31,898 nucleotides of DNA from Bacteroidales bacterium UBA3663 (GCA_002373755.1 DFJU01000050.1:1043-32940); one strand, 5' to 3'; counted from the first letter of the stretch, positions 1 to 9,135 are shown. Notes: generated by a model from the letters alone, not told the origin. Program-made: numbers and translations.

Positions 1-1565
1 CGATAGTCGGCCGATGGGTCGTCGTTGCCCATCACTACGTGATTTCCGAGTGCATCGACAGTGCCGGGAGCCGTCTTGCAGGCCACTTCGGCGCGTCCGT
101 CGCCATCGAGGTCATAGACTATAAGCTGCGTGTAGTGGGCTCCGGCGCGGATGTTTTTGCCCAGATTGATGCGCCACAGATGGGTGCCGTCCATTCGGTA
201 GGCGTCGATGAGCACCGGGCCGGTGTAGCCGCTCAGCGAGTTGTCCTTCTGTCCGGCGGTGTTGGCCTCGTCGTTGACGGCGGTCGGGCTTGCGGCGTTC
301 CACGACGGGTTGCACGGATCCCACTTCATCACCACTTCGTAGATGCTGTCGCCATCCACATCGGCCACCATGCAGTCGCCCGGCACATAGACGTAGTCGC
401 CGCTTTCGGTCGTGCCTCCGTCGGGTCGTTCGATGGGAATGTCCCAATAGCCGTTGGCCAACATCAGAGCGGTGTCTTGGCCGATGCGTTGGCCGTCAAC
501 CCACGTTTCGAGCACGTATTGCGCTGTGGCCGAGCCCGACTTGTCGAGCAGGTTGGTGTTGGCAAAGCCGTCGGCCGTGATGAGAGCGCCGTCGCGGTAG
601 AGTCGGAATTGTGTCGATGCCGCATCACCGATGAGCCGACGCCAGTTGACGAGCCAGCCGCTGCCCGTGTTGGTCGCAATCACGCCGCGACGAAGTGGTT
701 CGGGAGCAAGTTCGTAGGGGCGGCCGGCATAGGGCATGACGAGTGGCACCTCGATGCGCTGTTCGGTCACTTCGCTGGCTTGCATCCCGTCGCGGAAGGC
801 TTGTGCGCGCAATCGGGCGCTGCGAGTGAGGCAGAATGGCTCGGTGTAGGCCGACGGATAGTCTTGGATTGTGCCGTGGTCAACGAGTGTGTAGAGTATG
901 TTGCTGCCCTCCGTTTCGCTGCTGAGGGTGACGATGTAGTCGGGTGCGCCGGAACATTGGATCGTCGGAGCCGAAACCTGTCCATCGTATTCGGCAATAT
1001 CTTGACATACAGCCAGATGCCGGTAGATGACGCCGGCCGTGTTTGTCCAGCTGACATCGCCGTCGGCCGCAACCGTAAAACTGAATTTCTTGAAATCCGG
1101 GCCAGTGTAGGTGTCCGTGCCGAAGTCGCCTGTCAGGTTGGTTATGGCCGATATGCAGTTGTTGGCCGAGCTGGAGGAACGTAACTCGAACGAGACGATT
1201 TGCCCGGCCTTCAAGTCCTTGAGTGTGATTGATTTGTCGGCTTGGGTCTGCACGCCGTTGCCCGATGTGCCTCGGTTGAAGCAGAGCAGCAGCTGTCCGG
1301 CCGATATGCCTGCGCCGAAGTAGATTCCGTCGGTCTCGGGGATGACGCTGCCGTTGGCCGCGAGCAGTGCGCCGTCGGTCGCAGTGACGTTCTGGTAGCG
1401 TCCGCCCTTGCTGTTGAGCGTCCAATGGGTGGCATCGGCCGCAAGGTTGGCGATGGTCGCCTCGCTGTAGGTGTCGAGCGGCCAATATTGCAGCGTGTCG
1501 TAGATTTGGGCATTGGCCGTTGTGGCCGACAGTAAAATGAGGGAGAGTGAGAGATTTGCTTTCAT
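1..1565 (-). CDS. Rhamnogalacturonan lyase, PL11 family (5' part; 3' end outside window)
   Basis: The frame runs open to the window edge, so about 521 N-terminal residues are present. A signal peptide (residues 1-19, ending TTANA) starts at the ATG at 1565. About 200 residues of beta-rich sequence follow, including a chitobiase C-terminal-like segment. The PL11 catalytic domain begins near 'PLRRGVIATNTGSGWLVNW'. Diagnostic PL11 stretches are 'YVYVPGDCMVADVDGDSIY', 'KWDPCNPSWN', 'GYTGPVLIDAYRMDGTHLWR' and 'NLGKNIRAGAHYTQLIVYDL', followed by 'DLDGDGRAEVACKTAPGTVD' (calcium-binding Asp-rich propeller blades). Family members cleave the rhamnogalacturonan I backbone of pectin by beta-elimination, at the cell surface or outside the cell. 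Together with the pectate lyase further along it indicates pectin use. The family call is secure; the exact substrate is inferred. Confidence 0.9.
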   Translation of the reverse strand, partial: MKANLSLSLILLSATTANAQIYDTLQYWPLDTYSEATIANLAADATHWTLNSKGGRYQNVTATDGALLAANGSVIPETDGIYFGAGISAGQLLLCFNRGTSGNGVQTQADKSITLKDLKAGQIVSFELRSSSSANNCISAITNLTGDFGTDTYTGPDFKKFSFTVAADGDVSWTNTAGVIYRHLAVCQDIAEYDGQVSAPTIQCSGAPDYIVTLSSETEGSNILYTLVDHGTIQDYPSAYTEPFCLTRSARLRAQAFRDGMQASEVTEQRIEVPLVMPYAGRPYELAPEPLRRGVIATNTGSGWLVNWRRLIGDAASTQFRLYRDGALITADGFANTNLLDKSGSATAQYVLETWVDGQRIGQDTALMLANGYWDIPIERPDGGTTESGDYVYVPGDCMVADVDGDSIYEVVMKWDPCNPSWNAASPTAVNDEANTAGQKDNSLSGYTGPVLIDAYRMDGTHLWRINLGKNIRAGAHYTQLIVYDLDGDGRAEVACKTAPGTVDALGNHVVMGNDDPSADY

Positions 1566-1609
1566 GTTTTCGTGCGATGAAAATCGCGTAGTGAAGTTAG
1601 TGAAGTACT

Positions 1610-1640
1610 TAAAAAAGGCGACCCGAATTGAGGCCGCCTT
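1610..1640 (-). terminator. Terminator of the beta-barrel gene
   Basis: AAGGCG (1615-1620) pairs with CGCCTT (1635-1640), with two further G-C pairs inside. On the minus strand the stem is followed by a run of T. It lies 20 bases after the stop of the upstream minus-strand gene and before the lyase start. Confidence 0.6.
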
Positions 1641-1660
1641 CTTTAGCTTTTGTCAGGAAA

Positions 1661-2296
1661 TCAGAGCGTCAGACCAACGGTGATGTAGTTGGTGACCCAC
1701 TTGTGGGCATCTCCTCCGACTTCAAATTCCTGGAACTTCATCCAATCCCACTGGAACTGATAGCCGACGTAGAAGCGCTGAACGTGGAATCCGGCACCAA
1801 CCTGGCTGCCCAACTGGTAGAAGTTGGCGCGGTCATCGCGGCTGCCCATGTCCTTCTTGCTGAGCCAGCTGATGTCGTCCTTGCCGGCTGCGGTCTTGGT
1901 ATGCTGTTTGGCCATGAAGTTGAACTTGTTGTTCAAACCGAGGAAACCGCTGACGGCAACCTTGTCGTTGATGTCGTACTTGTAAACGCAGTTTACAGGG
2001 ATTGCTGCGCTCATGTAGGTGAACTTGATTTCGCCACCGCCGAGGTTGCTGTCAATGTCTTTTGCACTGTGAGCCCATGCGATGTTTACACCTGGCTCGA
2101 CGTAGATTGGAAGGTTGTCTGAAACCAAAAAGCCGGCTACACCGCCGAAATTGATGCCCTTAGGTTTGATGTCGGTTGGGTCGGTGTTGGTCAGTTTGTT
2201 GGCCACGAAACTGGCCTGAAGGCGGAGGTAATCCTGCGCCATGGCTGCGCTTGCTGAGAGGACGAAGGCAGCTGCAATAGCAAGAATCTTTTTCAT
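1661..2296 (-). CDS. Small outer-membrane beta-barrel protein (porin/OmpX-like)
   Basis: 211 residues. Residues 1-20 are a clear signal peptide (MKKILAIAAAFVLSASAAMA). The rest alternates polar and hydrophobic residues in short strands ('INFGGVAGFLVSDNLPIYVE', 'VGAGFHVQRFYVGYQFQWDW') and ends in 'YITVGLTL', a typical C-terminal beta-signal. This pattern fits the 8-10-stranded barrel families (PF13568/PF13505 type) common in Bacteroidota. Specific function is unknown. It has its own promoter (TAACTTTG, 2338-2345) and a terminator downstream, so it is probably monocistronic. A second protein of the same general kind lies at 24167-24751. Confidence 0.85.
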   Translation of the reverse strand: MKKILAIAAAFVLSASAAMAQDYLRLQASFVANKLTNTDPTDIKPKGINFGGVAGFLVSDNLPIYVEPGVNIAWAHSAKDIDSNLGGGEIKFTYMSAAIPVNCVYKYDINDKVAVSGFLGLNNKFNFMAKQHTKTAAGKDDISWLSKKDMGSRDDRANFYQLGSQVGAGFHVQRFYVGYQFQWDWMKFQEFEVGGDAHKWVTNYITVGLTL

Positions 2297-2337
2297 TTTG
2301 ATTGGTTTATTGTTTTAGTTGAAATATTTTTCGGCCG

Positions 2338-2345
2338 CAAAGTTA
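2338..2345 (-). promoter_or_regulatory. Bacteroides-type -7 box TAACTTTG
   Basis: The plus strand reads CAAAGTTA, i.e. TAACTTTG on the minus strand, 42 bases upstream of the barrel-gene ATG. It matches the Bacteroidota sigma-factor consensus TAnnTTTG and lies in AT-rich sequence. Confidence 0.65.
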
Positions 2346-2414
2346 ACGACTTTTCACGTTTCGCGCAAACTTTTCATTCTTTTTCAGTAATTGTCTGCTA
2401 CGCGGATTTTTCAA

Positions 2415-2438
2415 CGGCAAGGGACTGTTCGGTTGCCG
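2415..2438 (-). terminator. Possible weak terminator after the sugar transferase gene
   Basis: CGGCAA (2415-2420) pairs with TTGCCG (2433-2438) across a 12-base loop, about 30 bases after the minus-strand stop. The following T content is poor, so the call is tentative. Confidence 0.3.
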
Positions 2439-2469
2439 GTATTGTATCGTACGTGTGCCATGAGCGGGT

Positions 2470-3918
2470 TCAATAGGCATTCTTGTCGCCACGGAAAGCA
2501 TTCCAGATGGTCATCAGGATGATTTGCAGGTCAAGCATCAGCGACCAGTTTTCGATGTACCAGATGTCTTTCTTTATGCGCTCCTCCATCTGCCATAGCT
2601 GCCGGGTCTCGCCGCGTGAACCTGTCACCTGCGCCCAGCCGGTGATGCCGGGACGAATCCAGTGGCGCACCATGTATTTGTCAATCAGTTCGGCATAGGC
2701 CGCAGTCTGCTTCACCATGTGGGGGCGTGGACCGACAATCGACATGTCGCCCTTCAGCACGTTGATGAACTGTGGAAGTTCGTCGATGCTCGTCTTGCGC
2801 AAGAAGGCACCGAACTTCGTCTTACGTTCGTCGTCGGGGCTGGCCTGACGGTCGTCCGATGCCTTGTTGACCTTCATGCTACGGAACTTCAGGCAGACGA
2901 ATTCGCGTCCGCCAAGGCCGTTGCGCTTCTGTCGGAAAAAGACCGGTCCGGGCTGGAAAATCTTTGTCAGGATGGCAACGATGATGTAAATCCACCAGAA
3001 GCAGGTCAGAATGAATGTGAGCGACACGACAATGTCGAACGTGCGCTTGATGACGCGGTTGGTGAGGCTGCCAGACAGCTGGTCCTCGCGGATGGTGAGC
3101 ACCGGCACGCTGCCCAAAATCTCCATCTGCATGGTGCGCTTCAGGTAGTTGCGCACGTTAGGCACCGAAAAGAAGTGGCAGCAGCTGCGTTCGCAGGTGT
3201 CGATGATTGGTACGATTTCTTTGGCCATCGACGATGGTAATGCACAGTAGAGCTGTTGCACTACGTTGTTTTCCAAGAATTTGTGTACCTGTTCGACGCT
3301 ACCCAAATACTTCATCTTGCCCTTGAAGGCACTGACTTCGCAGTTGTTGAAATAGCCGATGATGTGGTAGCCTAGCACCGGGTTCTGCATCTCGAGCCAT
3401 AGTTCAAGCAGGTTGTCTGAAAAGCCGACCATCACGACGTGCTGCTGGTTGCGTCCCATGCGCCGCAGCCACCACACCATCCATCGCACGGTGTAGCGCC
3501 ACAGGATCAGCGTGATGAGCAACAGGAAAAAGTAGGGGATGAGCAGCGAGAAGTGGATGCTGAAGCCGAACAGATGGTGAACTCCCATCGAGAAGAAGCC
3601 GCGTCGGTCGAAAATGACCAGAAAGGCGACAAAGACGACGGCCATCGCAAGCACTGCGACAAAGACGTTGGCCGTGATTGAACCGTGTTGGTACGAGCGG
3701 TTGAAGAATGAAATCGGACGTATCCAGATGCCGACGATGTAGGCAAGCATCAGCGCCATTGACATCCAGCCGTAGAGCGCCGAAATGTGGAACACGTTGG
3801 CACTGCCCGGCGAAAGTTCATCGCCGAACAATGTGTAGAATAGCATATTTATGATAGCCAATTCGCTGAAATACATTCCGAATTTCAGCAAGGCAGGAGT
3901 CTGTGATTGAATCTTCAT
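2470..3918 (-). CDS. Undecaprenyl-phosphate sugar-1-phosphate transferase (WcaJ/polyprenyl glycosylphosphotransferase type)
   Basis: 482 residues. The order is: several N-terminal membrane segments (to about residue 150), a soluble nucleotide-binding-like CoA_binding_3 region (about 150-270), a further membrane hairpin near 'FDIVVSLTFILTCFWWIYII', and the C-terminal bacterial sugar-transferase domain with 'PGPVFFRQKRNGLGGREF', 'LKFRSMKVN', 'LRKTSIDELPQFINVLKGDM', 'SIVGPRPHM' and 'RPGITGWAQVTGSRG'. Such enzymes start exopolysaccharide, capsule or O-antigen repeat units by moving a sugar-1-phosphate, commonly glucose or galactose, to undecaprenyl phosphate on the inner membrane. No other polysaccharide genes adjoin it, so the product polymer cannot be told. 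It lies 107 bases after thyA on the same strand and may be cotranscribed; I saw no separate promoter. Confidence 0.9.
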   Translation of the reverse strand: MKIQSQTPALLKFGMYFSELAIINMLFYTLFGDELSPGSANVFHISALYGWMSMALMLAYIVGIWIRPISFFNRSYQHGSITANVFVAVLAMAVVFVAFLVIFDRRGFFSMGVHHLFGFSIHFSLLIPYFFLLLITLILWRYTVRWMVWWLRRMGRNQQHVVMVGFSDNLLELWLEMQNPVLGYHIIGYFNNCEVSAFKGKMKYLGSVEQVHKFLENNVVQQLYCALPSSMAKEIVPIIDTCERSCCHFFSVPNVRNYLKRTMQMEILGSVPVLTIREDQLSGSLTNRVIKRTFDIVVSLTFILTCFWWIYIIVAILTKIFQPGPVFFRQKRNGLGGREFVCLKFRSMKVNKASDDRQASPDDERKTKFGAFLRKTSIDELPQFINVLKGDMSIVGPRPHMVKQTAAYAELIDKYMVRHWIRPGITGWAQVTGSRGETRQLWQMEERIKKDIWYIENWSLMLDLQIILMTIWNAFRGDKNAY

Positions 3919-4025
3919 CGGTCAAGAAAATTCTGCCGTGCGTGCGACGTCCGTTGGGGATGAGGCCTGAACGGCAACCTGAAGGGTCTGTGGTTGGGTG
4001 TGGAACTCGATGAGAGAGTCGGGCA

Positions 4026-4823
4026 TCAGACGCTCACTTCGCCCTTGATGGCCGGGTGGCACTGATAGTTTTCGAGCACGAAGTCGCCGATGCGGAAGTT
4101 GCGGATGTCGTTCACGTCGGGGTTGAGGCGCATGGTCGGCAACGGATACGGCTCGCGGCTCAGCTGGAGCTTGACCTGCTCGATGTGGTTGAGGTAGATG
4201 TGCGCGTCGCCGAGCGTGTGGATGAATTCGCCTGGCTTGAGACCTGTCACCTGCGCCACCATCATGAGCAGCAGTGCATACGACGAAATGTTGAACGGAA
4301 CGCCCAGAAAGAGGTCGGCCGAGCGCTGATAGAGTTGCAGCGAGAGTTTGCCGTTGGATACATAGAACTGGAAGAAGCAATGGCACGGCGGCAAGCCCAT
4401 CTGGTCGATCTGGGCCACGTTCCACGAACTGACAATTAGGCGGCGGCTGTTCGGGTTGGTCTTGATCTGCTCGATGACGTTCATCAGCTGGTCGATGTGA
4501 CCGCCGTTGTAGTCGTTCCACGCACGCCACTGGTGGCCATACACAGGGCCGAGCTCGCCGGTCTCGTCGTCGCCCCACTCGTCCCAGATGTGGACGTTCT
4601 TCTCTTGCAGCACCTTCTTGTTGGTCGAGCCGCTGATGAACCACAGCAGTTCCTCGATGATGCCGCGCGTAAAGACCTTTTTGGTGGTCACAAGCGGGAA
4701 GCCTTGGCTCAGGTCAAAACGCATCTGGTAGCCGAAAATGCCGATTGTGCCGGTTCCGGTGCGGTCGTCCCTGCGCACTCCCTCTGTCAAAACTTTGTGC
4801 AAAAGGTCCAAATATTGCTTCAT
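4026..4823 (-). CDS. thyA: Thymidylate synthase
   Basis: 265 residues, the usual length of bacterial ThyA. The enzyme makes dTMP from dUMP using 5,10-methylenetetrahydrofolate in the cytoplasm. Visible signatures are the phosphate-binding '[10 protein letters not shown]' near residue 20, 'GPVYGHQWR' at about 92-100, the Arg pair in '[10 protein letters not shown]' near 127, the catalytic Cys147 in '[11 protein letters not shown]', and '[16 protein letters not shown]' at 164-179. The start gives the expected N-terminus MKQYLDLL. Its -7 box (4849-4856) is back to back with that of lptC. In many Bacteroidota thyA is followed by folA; here a sugar transferase gene follows instead, so dihydrofolate reductase must be encoded elsewhere. 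Confidence 0.97.
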   Translation of the reverse strand: MKQYLDLLHKVLTEGVRRDDRTGTGTIGIFGYQMRFDLSQGFPLVTTKKVFTRGIIEELLWFISGSTNKKVLQEKNVHIWDEWGDDETGELGPVYGHQWRAWNDYNGGHIDQLMNVIEQIKTNPNSRRLIVSSWNVAQIDQMGLPPCHCFFQFYVSNGKLSLQLYQRSADLFLGVPFNISSYALLLMMVAQVTGLKPGEFIHTLGDAHIYLNHIEQVKLQLSREPYPLPTMRLNPDVNDIRNFRIGDFVLENYQCHPAIKGEVSV

Positions 4824-4848
4824 TTCCTTAAAAATTATGGTGACGGGG

Positions 4849-4856
4849 CAAAGTTA
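4849..4856 (-). promoter_or_regulatory. -7 box TAACTTTG for thyA
   Basis: CAAAGTTA on the plus strand gives TAACTTTG on the minus strand, 25 bases upstream of the thyA ATG. It is one half of a divergent pair with the box at 4870-4877. Confidence 0.65.
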
Positions 4857-4869
4857 GCGAAAAATGGGT

Positions 4870-4877
4870 TACCTTTG
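4870..4877 (+). promoter_or_regulatory. -7 box TACCTTTG for the lptC operon
   Basis: TACCTTTG matches TAnnTTTG. Transcription would begin near 4884, leaving a leader of about 40 bases before the ATG at 4925 but only about 14 before the GTG at 4898. This is one reason for preferring the ATG. Confidence 0.65.
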
Positions 4878-4924
4878 CCGCTCCTAAAATAAAAAATGTG
4901 AGCTTCAAAGTAAAAAACTTTTCA

Positions 4925-5554
4925 ATGCGATACGTTTTCCATGTTTTCCTCCTCCTCAGTGCCCTCTGCCTCGGTTATGGATGCTCCGACGGCGACCATC
5001 AGGAGGTTGCGGTGGCCTTGTACGACGGCAAGATCCCGATGATGGTGACGCACGACGTGACGATGCTCATCTCCGATTCCGGCATCATAAAATACCGCGC
5101 AATAACGCCTACATGGGTGCGTTTCGGCGACGATACGCAGATCGATTCCGTGACCAAGGGAGCCTACCAGTATTTCCCCGACGGCATCGAGTTCGAGCAG
5201 ATCGACACCGTGTTCGAGGCGACAGAGACCATCGTGGCCGACACCGCCTACAACTGGGAGAGCCGTCAGATGTGGCACTTGATCCGGAACGTCAGCGTGA
5301 CAAGCCGCAAGGGCGAGAAATTCCAGACCAACGACCTCTATTGGGACATGAAGAAACACACGGTCTATAGCGATTCGTTCATCCACATCGAACGTGCCGA
5401 CAACATCATCGAAGGCTACGGATTCACATCGACCGACGACTTCACAAAATATGAAATCAAGCAGACCAACGGCATTTTTCCTCTACGCGAAAACGCCGCT
5501 GCTACATCCTCGGCCACGACAACGGCCAAAGGCGAGGAGTCTGACGAACAATGA
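4925..5554 (+). CDS. lptC: LPS export protein LptC (lipoprotein-like)
   Basis: 209 residues from the ATG at 4925; a GTG at 4898 would add nine residues ahead of a good signal sequence and is less likely. The N-terminus MRYVFHVFLLLSALCLG is followed by GCSDGD, so Cys20 may be lipidated although the lipobox is imperfect. The body has the beta-jellyroll pattern of LptC/OstA domains: 'VTMLISDSGIIKYRAITP', 'YFPDGIEFEQID', 'LYWDMKKHTVYSDSFIHIE' and 'IIEGYGFTSTDDFTKYEI', closely resembling Bacteroidota LptC. LptC links the LptBFG extractor to periplasmic LptA in LPS transport. The gene starts an operon with the CBS membrane protein 15 bases downstream. Confidence 0.85.
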   Translation: MRYVFHVFLLLSALCLGYGCSDGDHQEVAVALYDGKIPMMVTHDVTMLISDSGIIKYRAITPTWVRFGDDTQIDSVTKGAYQYFPDGIEFEQIDTVFEATETIVADTAYNWESRQMWHLIRNVSVTSRKGEKFQTNDLYWDMKKHTVYSDSFIHIERADNIIEGYGFTSTDDFTKYEIKQTNGIFPLRENAAATSSATTTAKGEESDEQ

Positions 5555-5569
5555 CCTTCGCTCCACGAC

Positions 5570-6835
5570 ATGACTCTGTATTTCCCCATACTTGTTGCAC
5601 TTCTGTTCAGCGCCTTCTTCAGCGGCATGGAGATGGCCTTCATTTCCGCCAACCGTGTCCGTCTTGAGCTGGACAAGCAGAATGGCGGCATCACGGCGCG
5701 TGCTCTGAACTATTTTTACGGCCACACCGAAAAGTTCATCTCGACGATGCTTGTCGGCAACAACATTGCTCTGATTGTCTATGGCATCTTCATGGCGCAG
5801 TTGCTCGAACCACCGATTCGCGACTACGTGACTTCCAACGACTTCCTTGTGGTGCTTGTGCAGACTTTGGCCTCGACGCTCATCATCCTTTTCACGGCCG
5901 AATATTTGCCCAAGGCACTGTTCAAGGAGAACCCGAACGGCATGATGCGAGCCTTCGCCGTGCCTCTCTACGCGATTTATTGGCTGCTTTATCCGATTTC
6001 GACGTTTGCCACGATGCTCAGTCACGGAATCCTGCGACTTGCCGGTATGCCGTTGCAGCGGAAAAGGCTCGGCGCATTGACCAAGGTCGATCTGGACGAC
6101 TTCGTGCAGCAGGGTCTTGATGCTACCGACAACGGTGCCGACAGCGACGATCAGGAGTTGCGTCTGTTCCAGAATGCCCTCGACTTTTCGAGTGTCAAGG
6201 TGCGCGACTGCATGATTCCGCGTTCGGAGCTTACTGTGGTGTCGATCGACACACCGTTCGCCAAGCTGAACAGCCTTTTCGTCGAGACAGGCTTCTCGAA
6301 AATCCCTGTCTATAAAGAGGATATTGACAATCTGGTGGGCTATATACATGCTTCCGAAATGTTCCGCAAGCCGCATCAGTGGCAGCATAAGATCATCCCG
6401 ATTCCGTTCGTGCCCGAGACGATGGCCGCGCCGAAGGTCTTGCGGATGCTGATGGAACAGAAAAAGTCGATTGCGGCCGTGGTTGATGAGTTCGGCGGAA
6501 CGGCAGGCGTTATCACGATGGAGGACTTGTTTGAGGAAATCATCGGCGACATCGAAGACGAGCACGACCCGCAGAACAAGCTCATGTCGAAGCAGATCGG
6601 TCCGCACGAGTTCGACTTCTCGGGCCGTATGGAAATCAGCAAGATAAACGATGAGTTCGACCTGCATCTGCCCGAATCGGACGACTACCAGACGTTGGCC
6701 GGACTTGTGCTCCACGAGTTGCAGTCGTTCCCGCACGAGGGCGATGTCGTCAACCTCGAAAACGAGAAGATCCGGATGGTGATAACCAAGGCATCGGCCG
6801 CAAAAATCGAGACAATAAGGCTCGTTGTCCAGTAG
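5570..6835 (+). CDS. CNNM/CorC-type CBS-domain membrane protein (hemolysin-family, GldE-like)
   Basis: 421 residues. Residues 1 to about 190 form the DUF21/CNNM membrane domain, with four hydrophobic segments and the family stretch 'FFSGMEMAFISANRVRLE'. A pair of CBS domains follows (about 205-330; 'VRDCMIPRSELTVVSIDTP', 'FSKIPVYKEDIDNLVGYIH', 'IAAVVDEFGGTAGVITMEDL'). The C-terminus is a CorC/HlyC domain with 'IGDIEDEHD' at its entry. Homologues are implicated in Mg2+/Co2+ efflux; the Bacteroidota relative GldE is linked to gliding and type IX secretion. The 'hemolysin' name is historical. It is coupled to lptC with a 15-base gap. Family is certain, transported ion and role are not. Confidence 0.9.
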   Translation: MTLYFPILVALLFSAFFSGMEMAFISANRVRLELDKQNGGITARALNYFYGHTEKFISTMLVGNNIALIVYGIFMAQLLEPPIRDYVTSNDFLVVLVQTLASTLIILFTAEYLPKALFKENPNGMMRAFAVPLYAIYWLLYPISTFATMLSHGILRLAGMPLQRKRLGALTKVDLDDFVQQGLDATDNGADSDDQELRLFQNALDFSSVKVRDCMIPRSELTVVSIDTPFAKLNSLFVETGFSKIPVYKEDIDNLVGYIHASEMFRKPHQWQHKIIPIPFVPETMAAPKVLRMLMEQKKSIAAVVDEFGGTAGVITMEDLFEEIIGDIEDEHDPQNKLMSKQIGPHEFDFSGRMEISKINDEFDLHLPESDDYQTLAGLVLHELQSFPHEGDVVNLENEKIRMVITKASAAKIETIRLVVQ

Positions 6836-6936
6836 CAATCGCGACGTGTCGGCCACATGAAAAAGCAAATTGCAACCGAATGGGCTGTGAAACACACTTT
6901 TTCTTTCCATTTTGGCCGAAGGAACAATTTATTTGC

Positions 6937-6944
6937 TATCTTTG
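6937..6944 (+). promoter_or_regulatory. -7 box TATCTTTG for the foldase gene
   Basis: TATCTTTG matches TAnnTTTG and lies 52 bases before the ATG, with a TTTG at 6911-6914 that could be the -33 element (spacing a little long). The leader downstream is A/T-rich, as usual in Bacteroidota. Confidence 0.65.
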
Positions 6945-6996
6945 CGGCCGACTTGTGAAAAAACAACAAAATTAACTAAATAAATAATCCAATTCA

Positions 6997-9111
6997 ATGG
7001 CAGTATTTCAATCCATTCAGAAACACCCGGCACTGCTTCTCAGCGTGCTCGGTGGTGGCTTGGTCCTTATGATCATCATGTTCGGATTCGACGATTACAA
7101 TGGATTTTTCCAGGGCGACCGCGATACCGTGATGGACGTGAATGGCAAAAAGGTGTCCTATGCGCAGTATGAAACTGAGCGTCAGCGTCAGGCCGACTTC
7201 TTCCAGTCGTTCTACGGTCAGGATGTCAACAAGGCCGAGATCAGTCACCAGATCAACAATCAGGTTTACTCTCAGTTCGTTCAGGACATCCTCTTGGACG
7301 AGCAGTTCAAACAGGTCGGTCTTTCAGTGAGCGACGCTGAGGTGAACGAGTTGGCTCAGGGTAGCCACATTTCGCCGGTTCTCACCCAGATTTTCGGCCA
7401 GAACGCACAGACCTACGGACGTACCTTCGCAAAGTTGGTGTCGGAGAACGGCTTCGAGGAGTTCCAGCAGCAGTACAACGCTCCATACATGACGTTGAAC
7501 AACTGGCTTGTAATCGAGCACCAGATCAAGAGCACCCGCAAGGCTCAGAAGTACGGTGCACTGTTGGCCGCAGCCATCCAGCCAAACAAGCTTGAGGCCG
7601 AGGACATCTTCAAGGGCGAAAACACCGACATCGCATTCAGCTACGTCCGCAAGCGTGCTTCGGAGGTTGCCGATTCGTTGGTCAGCGTCAGCAACAGCGA
7701 CCTGAAGGCTTACTACGAGAATCACAAGGAGAACTTCAAGCAGAGTCAGGAATCGCGCGAAATTGCCTATATCGCAGTTCCTCTCCGTCCAAGCGAGGAT
7801 GACCGCAACAAGATTCTTGGCAACTTGCAGAATGCACTTCCAGAGTTCACCAACGGTGACGTCAAGGAGGTCGTTGCCGCCAATTCTTCAGTCGGCTACG
7901 TTGATGCTTTCCTGAACGACAACACCTTCCGCGGTGAGTTGAAGGAGTTCGTCGATGGCAATGCCGCAGGTGCAGTGAGCGAGCCGAAGATTTACAGCGG
8001 CGACATCCTTGCATTGCTTGGTGAGCAGAGCGAGAACGACGAGAGCCTCAGCGAATACTACTGGATGGCACGCATCGTTGCCAAGCAGACCGCTCCAGAT
8101 TCAATCAAGTTGGTCGTTGCAGGTGCAACCAAGGAGAATCAGGACAGCCTCTTCGCCGAGGTCAAGAAGGGTTCGCAGGATAGCCTTGCACAGTGGACCA
8201 CCAGCCTCTCGACCGTCAATTTCGAGGCAGGTTTGCGCGAGAAGATCGCATCGGCCAAGAAGGGCGAAACCTTTAAATATAGCTTCAACAATGGTCAGCA
8301 GGACGTTTACCTCGTTGCCAAAGTCGTTGACGAAACACAGAAGGTAGCTCAGAGCAAGGTCGCAATCTATGCCGAGAAGATCAATCCATCGAGCAAGACC
8401 CGTCGCATCGAATATGGCCGTCTGAACGAGTTCGTCATCGAGAATCCGACCATCCAGCAGATGCAGGACAGCGCATTGGCCAAGGGCTTCCGTTTCTTGA
8501 ACGCCAACGTCACGACCAACAGCTACAACATCAATCAGGTTAAGGAATGTCGCGATGCCATCCGTTTCGTGTTCGATGGCAAGAAGGGCGACGTCTCTGA
8601 AATCTTCGAAGATGGCGGCTACCTCTTGGTTGTCGGCATCACAGGCGAGATTGAGCACGGTTACGCATCGCTCGACAACGAGAACCTCGCCAACTATCTG
8701 CGTATGCAGGTAATGCCAGAGAAGAAGGTCGCTTATTTGGCAAAGAACGATTTTGCAAACGTGGCCGACAAGTCGTCGCTCGAAGGCTATTCAACTGCAC
8801 TCGGTTCGGGCATCCAGGAGGCTACCCGCGTGAACTTCAACATGAACAGCATCTCCGGTCTGGGCATTGAGCCTAAAGTCATCGGCGAGGCATTCAAGAA
8901 CGCTGAGGGCAGCATCGTCGGTCCAATTGAGGGCAACAGCAACACCGTTGTAATCAAGGTAGGCGCAAAGACCGACAAGGGTCTGACCTACAACGAAGAG
9001 GAATACAAGTCGAAGGTTACTGCCAATGCCTATCGCAATGCGGCAGGTCTGGCTAACCAGCAGTTGAGCAATGCAGCCGACATTCAGGACAACCGTATCC
9101 GCTTCTATTGA
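6997..9111 (+). CDS. PpiD/SurA-like periplasmic peptidyl-prolyl isomerase/chaperone
   Basis: 704 residues, the size typical of Bacteroidota PpiD-like proteins. A short cytoplasmic start (MAVFQSIQKHPA) leads into one membrane segment (about 13-30, 'LLLSVLGGGLVLMIIMFGF'). A SurA_N/SurA_N_3 chaperone domain follows ('VMDVNGKKVSYAQYETER', 'VYSQFVQDILLDEQFKQVGL', 'VSDAEVNELAQGSHISPVL'). After about residue 225 come parvulin-type regions with coiled linkers, including 'GSGIQEATRVNFNMNSISGL' and 'VIGEAFKNAEGSIVGPIEGN' near the C-terminus. Members assist folding of exported outer-membrane proteins from the periplasmic face of the inner membrane; isomerase activity is often weak. It has its own promoter and a terminator at 9136. 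Confidence 0.9.
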   Translation: MAVFQSIQKHPALLLSVLGGGLVLMIIMFGFDDYNGFFQGDRDTVMDVNGKKVSYAQYETERQRQADFFQSFYGQDVNKAEISHQINNQVYSQFVQDILLDEQFKQVGLSVSDAEVNELAQGSHISPVLTQIFGQNAQTYGRTFAKLVSENGFEEFQQQYNAPYMTLNNWLVIEHQIKSTRKAQKYGALLAAAIQPNKLEAEDIFKGENTDIAFSYVRKRASEVADSLVSVSNSDLKAYYENHKENFKQSQESREIAYIAVPLRPSEDDRNKILGNLQNALPEFTNGDVKEVVAANSSVGYVDAFLNDNTFRGELKEFVDGNAAGAVSEPKIYSGDILALLGEQSENDESLSEYYWMARIVAKQTAPDSIKLVVAGATKENQDSLFAEVKKGSQDSLAQWTTSLSTVNFEAGLREKIASAKKGETFKYSFNNGQQDVYLVAKVVDETQKVAQSKVAIYAEKINPSSKTRRIEYGRLNEFVIENPTIQQMQDSALAKGFRFLNANVTTNSYNINQVKECRDAIRFVFDGKKGDVSEIFEDGGYLLVVGITGEIEHGYASLDNENLANYLRMQVMPEKKVAYLAKNDFANVADKSSLEGYSTALGSGIQEATRVNFNMNSISGLGIEPKVIGEAFKNAEGSIVGPIEGNSNTVVIKVGAKTDKGLTYNEEEYKSKVTANAYRNAAGLANQQLSNAADIQDNRIRFY

Positions 9112-9135
9112 TTGACTTCAATCGAAATTTAACAT

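Noticed and set aside
39..1184. A 381-codon plus-strand frame across the rhamnogalacturonan lyase
   Set aside because: It is the complement of the PL11 coding sequence and has no family resemblance.
5483..6910. A 475-codon minus-strand frame opposite the CBS membrane protein gene
   Set aside because: No recognisable domain and biased composition; the plus-strand protein is unambiguous.
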